Assembly (NCBI GenBank): GCA_003650365.1
Contig: QMPA01000003.1
Coordinates: 1-41,918, forward strand
Direction of reading: 5' to 3'
Length of the DNA stretch: 41,918 bases
Source: Bacteroidota bacterium
Lineage (GTDB): Bacteria; Bacteroidota; Bacteroidia; Bacteroidales; F082
The stretch's first letter is position 1, and every line of letters begins with the position of its first letter. Position numbers and translations under genes: made by a program. The notes under the pieces were generated by a model that made no database searches, was not told where the DNA came from, and worked only from the letters and a program-made list of their open reading frames with translations. This document shows positions 1-8,390 of the stretch, one piece after another.

Positions 1-1
1 A

Positions 2-526
2 GATACCGCCACTTTTGGCTCGGGCTGCTTTTGGTGCAGCGAAGCCATTTATAGCCGATTAGAAGGTGTGAATGAAGTTGTTTCAGGCTACTCCGGTGGC
101 GACGAACCAAATCCAACTTACGACATGATTAGCAATGGCACATCACTATACGCAGAAGTGATTCAGATTTCTTTTAATCCCGACCTTGTTTCCTTTAGGG
201 AATTATTGGAAGTATTCTGGAAAACCCACGACCCCACAACTTTAAACCGGCAGGGTGCCGATGTGGGCACACAGTACCGTTCGGTTGTTTTTTATCACAA
301 CGAAGAGCAGGAGCGAATAGCAATCCATTATAAGGAGGAACTCGATAAAGCAAAGATTTGGAAGAACCCAATAGTTACAGAAATCAGCCCTTTTAAAAGT
401 TTTTATCCGGCAGAAAAATACCACCAGGATTATTACAAAAACAATCCTGCACAGGGCTATTGCAATATTGTAATTACACCAAAAATCAAAAAATTTGAAA
501 AGATTTTTTCAGAAAAATTAAAATAG
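2..526 (+). CDS. msrA: Peptide-methionine (S)-S-oxide reductase MsrA (5' truncated)
   Basis: MsrA reduces methionine-S-sulfoxide in oxidised proteins using thioredoxin-derived electrons. The reading frame is already open at base 2 and reads DTATFGSGCFWC, so the gene begins outside the window. The ORF-track start, GTG at 68, is an internal codon. GCFWC carries the catalytic cysteine, and its last residue is a second Cys where some homologues have Gly. Further family signatures are GYSGG, the FWKTHDPTTLNRQGADVGTQYRS block, and QGYCNIVITPK near the C-terminus, whose Cys may resolve the disulfide. About 175 codons are visible, close to a full domain, so little is missing. No MsrB domain follows: the stop at 524-526 runs directly into a palindrome array. 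Identification is confident from motifs. Confidence 0.95.
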   Translation, partial: DTATFGSGCFWCSEAIYSRLEGVNEVVSGYSGGDEPNPTYDMISNGTSLYAEVIQISFNPDLVSFRELLEVFWKTHDPTTLNRQGADVGTQYRSVVFYHNEEQERIAIHYKEELDKAKIWKNPIVTEISPFKSFYPAEKYHQDYYKNNPAQGYCNIVITPKIKKFEKIFSEKLK

Positions 527-527
527 T

Positions 528-725
528 CAGTCGGACGACAACCACTAATACGCAAAATCAATAAAGTGGTCAGACGACTAAAGAACAAATAATTGAAACC
601 GTCGTCCGACCACTATAATACGCTAAATCAGCATAGTGGTCAGACGACTAAAAAGCAATTTAATCAAATAATAACAACAGTCGTCTGACCACTATTTTGC
701 GCTGGTGTATTAGTGGTCGGACGAC
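528..725. repeat. Array of palindromes built on AGTGGTCRGACGAC in alternating orientation
   Basis: The gap between msrA and the ABC-F gene contains five clear copies of a 14-base word. The forward form AGTGGTCRGACGAC is at 565-578, 635-648 and 712-725. The reverse form GTCGTCYGACCACT is at 601-614 and 680-693. A sixth, rearranged copy is at 529-546, where GTCGGACGAC appears in the opposite sense beside ACCACT. Neighbouring arms pair into hairpins with 14-16 bp stems (601-616 with 633-648, 680-694 with 711-725). Loops share AATACGCWAAATCA, and the third loop appears in reverse orientation. Alternative pairing of 565-578 with 601-614 is also possible. No T-tract follows, so a simple terminator is unlikely. 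REP-like elements are the best family guess. Confidence 0.8.
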
Positions 726-727
726 AA

Positions 728-765
728 CTTTCACACATTCACACATTTACACATTTACGCATTCA
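728..765 (+). repeat. Short CACATTTA-type tandem repeat before the ABC-F start
   Basis: Imperfect units of 8-10 bases (CACACATT, CACACATTTA, CACATTTA, CGCATTCA) lie directly before the ATG at 771. The tract is free of G on this strand except once. It occupies the position where a ribosome binding site would sit, and no Shine-Dalgarno sequence is visible. Role unknown. Confidence 0.6.
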
Positions 766-770
766 TTATC

Positions 771-2663
771 ATGAACTACCTTTCCGCAGATAAACTTTCC
801 AAATCTTTCGGTGATTTATTGCTGTTTGAAAATATTTCTTTTGGTTTAGAGCGGGGCGAAAAAACAGCCCTGATTGCCAACAACGGTACCGGTAAAACGA
901 CCTTGTTTAATATCCTTTCAGGGCTTGATACTACTGATAGTGGGAAGCTTAGTTTGCGTGATGGAATGAAACTTGGTTATCTGCAACAAGACCCTGTTTT
1001 TGATGAAAGCCTGACAATTGCGGAAATATTACAAAGCGGACATTCTGCCATCTATTCGGTTATTCGCAATTACCAAAAAGCCCTCGAAGAACACAGTAAA
1101 GAACACACGCCAGCCAATCAACAGGCTTTTGAAGCGGCTTCAAATGAAATGGATATTCACCATGCCTGGGATTTTGAGCGCCGTGCCATCGAATACCTGA
1201 CTTTGTTTAATGTTTACCTCCCAGAGCAAATCATCGGCACACTTTCGGGTGGGCAACGGAAACGCTTGGCACTGGCTTTGGTATTAATTGACGAACCAGA
1301 TATTTTACTCTTGGACGAGCCTACTAACCATCTTGATATAGAAATGATTGAATGGTTAGAAAAGTATCTTCAAAAAATAACTTCTGCTTTGCTCATGGTT
1401 ACCCACGACCGGTATTTCTTGGACAGGGTTTGTAATCATATTCTGGAAATGGACGTTGGTCATTTGTATCAGCACCAGGGCAATTATTCTTATTTTCTAA
1501 AGAAAAAAGCAGAACGAATTGCCAATCGGGAAATGGAAATTCAAAAGGCTTCAGGATACGTCAGAAAAGAAATAGACTGGATGCGCCGAATGCCCAAAGC
1601 ACGAACTACCAAATCCAAAGCTAAAATTGACTCCTTCTATGAAAAAGAAGCCATTGCTAACAGTGGAAAAAAAGAACAGGCAATCAAACTGGAAGTGAAA
1701 ACCAGGCGGATTGGGGGTAATATTCTTGAACTGGAAAAGTTGAACAAAAGTTATGGCGATATTAAAATCCTTGATAACTTTAATTACCTCTTCAAACGTG
1801 GTGAACGTATTGGTATTATTGGTAAAAATGGAAGTGGAAAATCAAGCTTTTTAAATGTGATTCTTGAAAAGGAAGCTGTAGATTCTGGGATGGTTAAGAA
1901 AGGTGAAACCATAGTTTTCGGATATTACTCTCAACAAGGAATGCAATTGAAAGAAGACAAACGCGTAATTGAAGTGGTAACCGATATTGCCGAAGTGATT
2001 GAAATGGGAAACGGTAGTACAATCTCTGCATCACATTTTCTTACTTACTTTTTGTTTCCACCGGAAAGGCAATACAACTACGTTTCAAAACTGAGTGGTG
2101 GTGAAAAAAAACGGCTGTACCTTTTAACCGTCCTGATGAAGAATCCCAATTTTTTAATCCTTGATGAACCCACCAACGACCTGGATTTAACTACCTTAAA
2201 CAAACTGGAAAACTTTTTATCTGCCTACCAGGGATGCCTTGTACTTGTTTCTCACGACAGGTATTTTCTAGACCATTTGGTTGACCATCTTTTTGTGTTT
2301 AAGGGCGATGGAGAAATCAGGGATTTCCCCGGAAATTATTCATCCTACCGAAAAAAGACAGATGCTTTGGAGCAATCAAAAAGAGCAAAAAGGGTAGGGG
2401 AGAAGAAATCAGAAATGCCAAAAACAACCATCAATCCGTCTGGAAAAAGAAAACGGACTTACAAAGAGAATCAGGAATACCTGCAACTGGAAAAAGAAAT
2501 CGAATCCCTTGAAGCAGAAAAACAAACTTTGGAAACAGCACTGAATTCAGGTGACAGTGATTACGAAAAACTCCAAAAAACAGCCGAACGCATTGGACAA
2601 CTCATTGAGATAATTGACGAAAAAACTTTCCGGTGGATGGATTTGGATGAGCTTGGTGATTAA
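771..2663 (+). CDS. ABC-F family ATPase (Uup/EttA-like, two ABC domains)
   Basis: This is a cytosolic twin-ATPase ABC protein without membrane segments. ABC-F proteins of this kind act on ribosomes or nucleic acid rather than in transport. Domain 1 has Walker A NNGTGKTT (about residues 37-44), signature LSGGQ (about 157) and Walker B LLLDEPTNHLD (about 180). Domain 2 has GKNGSGKSS (about 351-359), LSGGEKKR (about 441) and LILDEPTNDLD. The charged inter-domain linker and the Lys/Glu-rich C-terminal coiled coil (about 545-630) resemble Uup, which has such a tail. Length of 630 residues fits. ATG at 771 is preceded by a low-complexity tract and no obvious ribosome binding site. Which ABC-F subgroup it belongs to, including a possible antibiotic-protection role, cannot be settled by eye, so I give no symbol. 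Confidence 0.9.
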   Translation: MNYLSADKLSKSFGDLLLFENISFGLERGEKTALIANNGTGKTTLFNILSGLDTTDSGKLSLRDGMKLGYLQQDPVFDESLTIAEILQSGHSAIYSVIRNYQKALEEHSKEHTPANQQAFEAASNEMDIHHAWDFERRAIEYLTLFNVYLPEQIIGTLSGGQRKRLALALVLIDEPDILLLDEPTNHLDIEMIEWLEKYLQKITSALLMVTHDRYFLDRVCNHILEMDVGHLYQHQGNYSYFLKKKAERIANREMEIQKASGYVRKEIDWMRRMPKARTTKSKAKIDSFYEKEAIANSGKKEQAIKLEVKTRRIGGNILELEKLNKSYGDIKILDNFNYLFKRGERIGIIGKNGSGKSSFLNVILEKEAVDSGMVKKGETIVFGYYSQQGMQLKEDKRVIEVVTDIAEVIEMGNGSTISASHFLTYFLFPPERQYNYVSKLSGGEKKRLYLLTVLMKNPNFLILDEPTNDLDLTTLNKLENFLSAYQGCLVLVSHDRYFLDHLVDHLFVFKGDGEIRDFPGNYSSYRKKTDALEQSKRAKRVGEKKSEMPKTTINPSGKRKRTYKENQEYLQLEKEIESLEAEKQTLETALNSGDSDYEKLQKTAERIGQLIEIIDEKTFRWMDLDELGD

Positions 2664-2684
2664 TAATCAAGCTTTAAATACCCT

Positions 2685-2716
2685 GACCCACCGGGTTTTC
2701 TCCAACCCGTTGGGTC
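2685..2716. repeat. Long hairpin after the ABC-F gene
   Basis: GACCCACCGGGTT and AACCCGTTGGGTC form a 13-bp stem with one mismatch around a 6-base loop, 22 bases after the ABC-F stop codon. The run that follows is A-rich rather than T-rich, so it does not match a classical intrinsic terminator. It may be a 3'-end stabilising hairpin or a dispersed palindrome. Confidence 0.6.
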
Positions 2717-2814
2717 AAAAAACACTAAAAATATAAATCAGAGAAATTTTTTTCCTCCGATTTACCCTCGCCTTCAAGATCGTTATTAGATTATTAAAGG
2801 CTTAAAAATTAGCC

Positions 2815-2822
2815 TATCTTTG
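2815..2822 (+). promoter_or_regulatory. Bacteroidota -7 box TATCTTTG for the first surface-protein gene
   Basis: TATCTTTG matches TAnnTTTG exactly and lies 58 bases before the TTG start at 2880. No convincing TTTG -33 element is present at the expected spacing, so the call rests on the -7 box alone. Confidence 0.5.
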
Positions 2823-2879
2823 TCTGAACTTGACCAGAAACAAATCCTGTAATATCAATTTCAAATAATTGAAAGTAAA

Positions 2880-5417
2880 TTGAGATTTAAATCCTTAATA
2901 TTCATACTGATAATATTTGTTATCTCGAATTCGCTTTATGCGCAAAAAGAAGCCAATATTTGGTACTTTGGTGAAAAAGCAGGGCTTGATTTTAGTGCTG
3001 GTAATCCGGTTGCGTTAACTGACGGGCAGATGGATACCTGGGAGGGATGTTCTTCGATTTCTTCCCCAAGCGGAAACCTTTTGTTTTATACTAACGGAAT
3101 TACGGTTTGGAATAAGCAACACACAATAATGCCGAATGGAACGGACTTGATGGGAAATCCTTCCAGTACACAATCGGGTATGATTGTACCTTTCCCCGGT
3201 ACAAATGATAAGGTACTGATATTTACAGTCGACTGGGCTGCCTCTGACCCGCCAGGAGGAGCAAAGGGTTTAAGATATTCGCTGGTTGATCTCACTCTTG
3301 ACGGCGGTCTTGGCGATATTGTTCCGGCAGAAAAAAACATCGAAATATTGGCCCCTGTCTGCGAAAAGGTTACAGCGGTTAATCACAGTAATGGAATAGA
3401 TATTTGGGTGGTAGTAAACAAGTTTGGAACAAATTCCTTTTATGCCTATTTGGTAAGCACTTCAGGCGTAAGCAGCAACCCTGTTATAAGTACCGCCGGT
3501 GATGTGCTAACAGAAACCAATTCGCAAGGCTATATGAAAATTTCTCCTGATGGCAGTTGGCTTGCCAGAGCGAATGGCAGTGGTGGCTCAATAGAAATCT
3601 TTAATTTCGATGCATCAACAGGAATCGTTAGTAATGCCATCAAAGGTACCGGTTTTGGAATACGTAAAATGTACGGTGTGGAGTTTTCACCTGACAGTAA
3701 GAAATTGTATGTAAATACCTGGTATTCGTCTGCGTCAGGTGGTGGCCTTTACCAGTACGACTTGGAGGATAGCAATATTCTTGGCTCCAGGGTTTTTATT
3801 TCCGATTTGCCCGATGGTGCTTTGCAACTGGCTCCAAACAGTAAAATTTATGTGGTAAAAAAGGGACTGTCTTCACTTGCTGTGATTAATCAGCCCAACG
3901 AGAAAGCCCCGGCTTGTAATTTTCAGTTAAATGGGATCAATCTTTCGGGTAAAATTAACCATATGGGACTGCCCCCATTTATCCAATCTTTCTTTAATCT
4001 TGATCTTGATTTTTCTCATACCAATACTTGCTTTGGTGATTCAACGCAGTTTACCCTAATCACTTCAATTACACCCGATTCCGTTTTGTGGGATTTTGGT
4101 GACCCGGCTTCAGGAGTAAACAACACTTCTAAGCTAATCGATCCAAAGCATATATTTAGTATTTCCGGAACGTATACTGTCAAAGTCAAATTATGGTCGC
4201 TAACAGCAGTTGATAGCATAGCCTATGATATTTTAATTTCTGAAATACCAGTTATTAACCTTGGTGACGACACTTCCTTTTGCAGTGGTAGTGAATATGT
4301 TTTAAATGCAGGTCCGGGCCTCACTACTTATTTGTGGTCAACTGGCCAAACCAGCCAGAGTATTCATGTAACAACAGCCGGTACTTATTGGGTAGAGGTA
4401 ACTAATGAGCCAACTTGTCCAGCTAGCGATACCATTGTTTTGGGAATCAACCCAACCTATTCAATACAGATAGATACCAGTATTTGTAAGGGAGAATCCA
4501 TTTATATTGGCGGTGATTATCAAAATGAAGCAGGAATATATTACGATACCCTCCTTACTATTTTGGGATGCGATAGTATTTTTGAGACGAATTTGATAGT
4601 TAATGATTATCTAACATTAAATATTGACACCACCATTTGCCAGGGAGATTCTATTTTATTGGAGGATGCGTATCAAAAAGAGGAAGGAATTTACTACGAT
4701 ACCATCAACAATGTAAATACTTGTGACAGTGTGATTGTTACGGATTTATCTTTAACCGACTATCTGACGAAAAACAAAGAAACTATTATTTGTGATGGCG
4801 ATTCTGTTTTTCTGGAAGGTGCCTACCGCAGCGATGAAGGAATATATTATGATACAATAATAAATATTGAGACTTGCGATAGTTTACTGATTACACAATT
4901 GTTCGTCGATCCTTTACCAACAGTATCTTTGGGAAATGACACCACCATTCTGGAAGGTGACGTACTTCTGCTTGATGCCACTTTTCCCGATGCCGAATAC
5001 CTTTGGCAGGATGGTTTTACCGGGGCTATTTATGCTGCTTCCGATTCAGGCTGGTATTGGGTAGAAGTAAGTACGCATTGCGGGTTGGCTATCGATTCAC
5101 TTTATTTTGATTATTATATTGACCTGGATTGCTTTGTTACTGTTCCTAATGCGTTCACGCCTAATGGCGATGGAAAAAATGACACCTTTAAACCAATACT
5201 TAATTGCGATGCTACCGTTTACGAGTTTAGTGTTTTTAACCGTTGGGGCGAAATGGTTTTTACAAGCGACAATCAAGTAGAAGGGTGGGATGGAGGTAGT
5301 AGTAAAACAGCCGATCCTCCAGATGTATATGTTTGGCAACTGGTTTATAAAATCCAGATAAATATTAATAAATTCATCGAAAGTGCAGAAAAAGGGACAG
5401 TTACTCTGGTGAGATAA
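2880..5417 (+). CDS. Exported propeller/PKD protein with gliding-motility-type (CHU_C) T9SS C-terminal domain
   Basis: An 845-residue protein with an N-terminal signal peptide (MRFKSLIFILIIFVISNSLYAQ region). Residues about 23-370 resemble the Bacteroidota extracellular propeller-like module (ANIWYFGEKAGLDF, FYTNGITVWN, SPDGSWLARANG). A PKD domain follows (VLWDFGDPASG to TYTVKVKLWS, about 395-440). Three tandem units of about 45 residues (ICKGES/ICQGDS/ICDGDS, then GIYYDTI and CDS) span about 530-660. The end (VPNAFTPNGDGKNDTFKP, FNRWGEMVF, GWDGG) is the gliding-motility-associated C-terminal domain, a type B signal for the type IX secretion system. The start is TTG at 2880; an in-frame stop lies 28 bases upstream and no ATG fits the signal peptide. 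It sits next to a paralogue at 5505. Surface adhesion is plausible but unproven. Confidence 0.85.
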   Translation: MRFKSLIFILIIFVISNSLYAQKEANIWYFGEKAGLDFSAGNPVALTDGQMDTWEGCSSISSPSGNLLFYTNGITVWNKQHTIMPNGTDLMGNPSSTQSGMIVPFPGTNDKVLIFTVDWAASDPPGGAKGLRYSLVDLTLDGGLGDIVPAEKNIEILAPVCEKVTAVNHSNGIDIWVVVNKFGTNSFYAYLVSTSGVSSNPVISTAGDVLTETNSQGYMKISPDGSWLARANGSGGSIEIFNFDASTGIVSNAIKGTGFGIRKMYGVEFSPDSKKLYVNTWYSSASGGGLYQYDLEDSNILGSRVFISDLPDGALQLAPNSKIYVVKKGLSSLAVINQPNEKAPACNFQLNGINLSGKINHMGLPPFIQSFFNLDLDFSHTNTCFGDSTQFTLITSITPDSVLWDFGDPASGVNNTSKLIDPKHIFSISGTYTVKVKLWSLTAVDSIAYDILISEIPVINLGDDTSFCSGSEYVLNAGPGLTTYLWSTGQTSQSIHVTTAGTYWVEVTNEPTCPASDTIVLGINPTYSIQIDTSICKGESIYIGGDYQNEAGIYYDTLLTILGCDSIFETNLIVNDYLTLNIDTTICQGDSILLEDAYQKEEGIYYDTINNVNTCDSVIVTDLSLTDYLTKNKETIICDGDSVFLEGAYRSDEGIYYDTIINIETCDSLLITQLFVDPLPTVSLGNDTTILEGDVLLLDATFPDAEYLWQDGFTGAIYAASDSGWYWVEVSTHCGLAIDSLYFDYYIDLDCFVTVPNAFTPNGDGKNDTFKPILNCDATVYEFSVFNRWGEMVFTSDNQVEGWDGGSSKTADPPDVYVWQLVYKIQININKFIESAEKGTVTLVR

Positions 5418-5444
5418 ACCAAAGCAATGCAACGAAACACTGCG

Positions 5445-5462
5445 TAATTTTGTTTACTTTTG
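5445..5462 (+). promoter_or_regulatory. Two staggered -7 boxes for the second surface-protein gene
   Basis: TAATTTTG (5445-5452) and TACTTTTG (5455-5462) both match TAnnTTTG and lie 43-60 bases before the ATG at 5505. This suggests the second paralogue has its own promoter rather than relying on read-through. Confidence 0.5.
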
Positions 5463-5504
5463 TAGGCAACCGAATTTTTTACCATTTACGAAACGCCGCC
5501 TGTG

Positions 5505-8363
5505 ATGAAAAAAAATATATTTATTCTTTTTGGTTTACTTCTGTCTCTTTCGCTAACAGCACAGAAACAAGCCAGTTACTGGTTCTTTGGGGAAAATTGC
5601 GGCCTCAATTTTAACAGTGGAGTACCGGTTGCATTAACCACTGGTGCCCTATCAACCATGGAAGGCTGTTCTGCTATTTCTACTGAATCGGGAGCTTTGC
5701 GGTTTTATACTGACGGTAGTACAGTTTGGAATAAAAATAATGTAGTAATGCCCAATGGTAGTGGATTGATGGGTAATTCATCAAGCACACAATCGGGTAT
5801 TATTGTCCCCTGGCCGGGAGATGATAATAAATATTTTGTTATTACGATTGATGATGTTGATGCTGGTGGTGGAGGTAATGGCTTACGCTATTCAGTTATT
5901 GATATGACCTTACAAGGATTTCTGGGTGACGTTACAAGTGAGAAAAATGTATTGCTAACTACACCCATGTGTGAAAAACTTACTGCGGTAGGCCACGACA
6001 ATGGTATCGACACCTGGGTAATCTCTCAAAAATGGGGAACCAACGATTTTTATTCCTATCTCGTTAAAACTGACGGAGTGGATATGACTCCGGTAATTAG
6101 TTCTGGTGGTGTTATTATATCAGGTGATATTGACAATGCCAAAGGCTACTTAAAGGTTTCTCCCAATGGGGAAAAATTGGCTAAAGCCAATGCCGGTCTT
6201 CGTTCTGTGGAGATATTTAACTTTAATAATGTAACAGGTGCTGTAAGTTGGATAGTAACCGATAACAACCTTGGTGGTGAGGCATATGGGGTTGAGTTTT
6301 CACCTAACAGTAAGTTGTTATATATCAATACCTGGAAAAATAACAATTCGAAAAAACTGGTTCAATACAATCTTGAAGCCAGTACACCCCAGGGTATTAT
6401 TGATTCCAGGGTACAGATTGCATCGGGAACAGATGGTGCTTTGCAAATTGCACCTGATAATAAAATGTATGTGGCTACAAATCAAAGTGCATACATCAGT
6501 GTTGTTAATGCACCAAATAAGCAGGGGAGTGCCTGTGATTTTGATGCCAATGAAGTTTACCTTGCAGGAAAAACATCGAGATGGGGCTTACCCCCTTTTA
6601 TTCAATCATTTTTCAGTTTTAATGCTGGCTTTTATAACGAAACTCCCTGCTATACAGATCCTACTCAGTTTTATGAAAATAGTTCTGTAACGCCTGACTC
6701 TGTTTATTGGAATTTCGGAAATACTTCTTCCGGCGATGATAACATTTCTTACGAATTTGATCCCGTCCATTTATTTACAGCTCCGGGACTTTATTTTGTA
6801 AAGCATGTAATTTGGGTAGAAGGATTGAGCGACAGTCTCACCAATGGGGTTTTTGTTCACGAAAAACCAAATATCCAATTGGGGAACGATACTTCATTTT
6901 GTGAAGGTGATCCCTTAGTTTTGGATGCCGGAGATGATTACGATACTTTTTTATGGAGTAATGGCGATACAACAAGAACCACCACTGTTGTACTTGCCGG
7001 GGAATATTGGTGCGAAGTTACAGAGGGAGCAGGTTGTAGCAATAGCGACACCATCTCAGTGATTGCTTTTGAAAAACCAACGATTAACCTGGGCAATGAT
7101 GTGGCACGTTGCGCGGGCGGATTTTATACCATTGATGCAGGCTCAGGTTACGTTAGTTATTTATGGCCAAATGGTTCCACGTTGCAAACTTTTTCTGTCG
7201 AATCTTCTGGTACATACTGGTGCGAAGTTACCAATGAATTTGGCTGTCCGAATCGAGACAGTATCGATGTCACTTTTTACCCAAATCCCATTGCCGACCC
7301 TGGTCCTGTGCAAACAATTGATCAGGGAGAAACGACGGTTCTTGAAGGCGCTGCTTCAAGTGGATTAAGCCCTTATGCTTATGAATGGCAACCTGCCAAT
7401 ATGTTGGTGCAAAACGATATTCCGGATCCTACTACTTTGCCAATCATCACACCTACCTGGTTTACTTTAATTGTAACAGATAGCAGGGATTGTGTTAGCG
7501 AACCTGAAGATGTTCTCATTAATCTTACAGGTTCTACATTATGGGCATTACCAACCTCAGACCCTGATACGATTTGTTTAGGAGAATCGACTGATATTAC
7601 TGCTTACGCAACTGGCGGTGGACTTGAATACACTTATCAATGGACCAGTAGTAATCCGCCGGGATTTTCTTCTTCATCAGCTAATTTTACGGTTACACCT
7701 ACAACTTCAGGAACAGTTGTTTATAATCTTCATCTAACAGATCAATATGGTAATGAATTTGATGGCAGTACCACTGTCGAAGTAAAACCCTTGCCAGTTA
7801 TTGATCTTATACCTGAAGGGATTATTCCTATTGGCCCCGACACAATTGTTGTGTGTGTTCGTGATTCGGTAATGCTTGATGCGGGCCAGGAAGGCGATCC
7901 TGAAGAGACCACCTATTTTTGGACACAGGCCAATTATTTGGGCAGGTATTTTAAGGCTACAACCAACGGTAACTGGATTGATTTCCAAACCCACGAAGTT
8001 CGTGTAAATTATCCGGGAGCCAATGGCTGTGAGAGTATAGGTGAAATCACTATTGTTTTCGACTTTAACGAATGTCAGATTGGAATTGATGAAAATATTC
8101 CGGATGACCAACAAGCTTTCCAGATTTTTCCAAATCCAAACAATGGAGCGTTTACAATATTGTTAAACCAGGAAATGCACGATTTGGAAATCAGGGTTTT
8201 TGATTATGTTGGCAAGCAGGTTTATACCGAAAGTTTTAATGGAAAATTTGAAAAAGGATACCAACAGCAGTTTCAGCTAAATCTTAAGCAGAAAGGAATT
8301 TATTTTATACAATTACTTTCTGAATCCACAAGTTTGTCGGTACAGAAAATTGTCGTGAGGTAG
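5505..8363 (+). CDS. Exported propeller/PKD protein with T9SS type A C-terminal sorting domain
   Basis: A paralogue of the preceding protein, about 952 residues. I use ATG 5505 rather than the GTG just before it, because MKKNIFILFGLLLSLSLTAQ is a typical signal peptide. The N-terminal module repeats the upstream gene's landmarks almost word for word (ASYWFFGENCGLNF, FYTDGSTVWNKNN, SSTQSGIIVPWPG, WGLPPFIQSFF). A PKD-like domain (VYWNFGNTSSG to GLYFVKHVIW) and several Ig-like repeats with LGND(T/V) and GxYWCEVT follow. The end differs: FPNPNNGAFTI, IRVFDYVGKQVY, KGIYFIQL and a terminal KIVVR mark a type A T9SS sorting domain with the Por_Secre_tail pattern. The pair therefore shares a head but not an anchor. 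Ligand unknown. Confidence 0.87.
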   Translation: MKKNIFILFGLLLSLSLTAQKQASYWFFGENCGLNFNSGVPVALTTGALSTMEGCSAISTESGALRFYTDGSTVWNKNNVVMPNGSGLMGNSSSTQSGIIVPWPGDDNKYFVITIDDVDAGGGGNGLRYSVIDMTLQGFLGDVTSEKNVLLTTPMCEKLTAVGHDNGIDTWVISQKWGTNDFYSYLVKTDGVDMTPVISSGGVIISGDIDNAKGYLKVSPNGEKLAKANAGLRSVEIFNFNNVTGAVSWIVTDNNLGGEAYGVEFSPNSKLLYINTWKNNNSKKLVQYNLEASTPQGIIDSRVQIASGTDGALQIAPDNKMYVATNQSAYISVVNAPNKQGSACDFDANEVYLAGKTSRWGLPPFIQSFFSFNAGFYNETPCYTDPTQFYENSSVTPDSVYWNFGNTSSGDDNISYEFDPVHLFTAPGLYFVKHVIWVEGLSDSLTNGVFVHEKPNIQLGNDTSFCEGDPLVLDAGDDYDTFLWSNGDTTRTTTVVLAGEYWCEVTEGAGCSNSDTISVIAFEKPTINLGNDVARCAGGFYTIDAGSGYVSYLWPNGSTLQTFSVESSGTYWCEVTNEFGCPNRDSIDVTFYPNPIADPGPVQTIDQGETTVLEGAASSGLSPYAYEWQPANMLVQNDIPDPTTLPIITPTWFTLIVTDSRDCVSEPEDVLINLTGSTLWALPTSDPDTICLGESTDITAYATGGGLEYTYQWTSSNPPGFSSSSANFTVTPTTSGTVVYNLHLTDQYGNEFDGSTTVEVKPLPVIDLIPEGIIPIGPDTIVVCVRDSVMLDAGQEGDPEETTYFWTQANYLGRYFKATTNGNWIDFQTHEVRVNYPGANGCESIGEITIVFDFNECQIGIDENIPDDQQAFQIFPNPNNGAFTILLNQEMHDLEIRVFDYVGKQVYTESFNGKFEKGYQQQFQLNLKQKGIYFIQLLSESTSLSVQKIVVR

Positions 8364-8390
8364 CATAATATATTAACAATCAGTCTTTAA

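Noticed and set aside
528-725. CRISPR-like array
   Set aside because: Arms alternate in direction, spacers are conserved rather than unique, and no cas genes are near.
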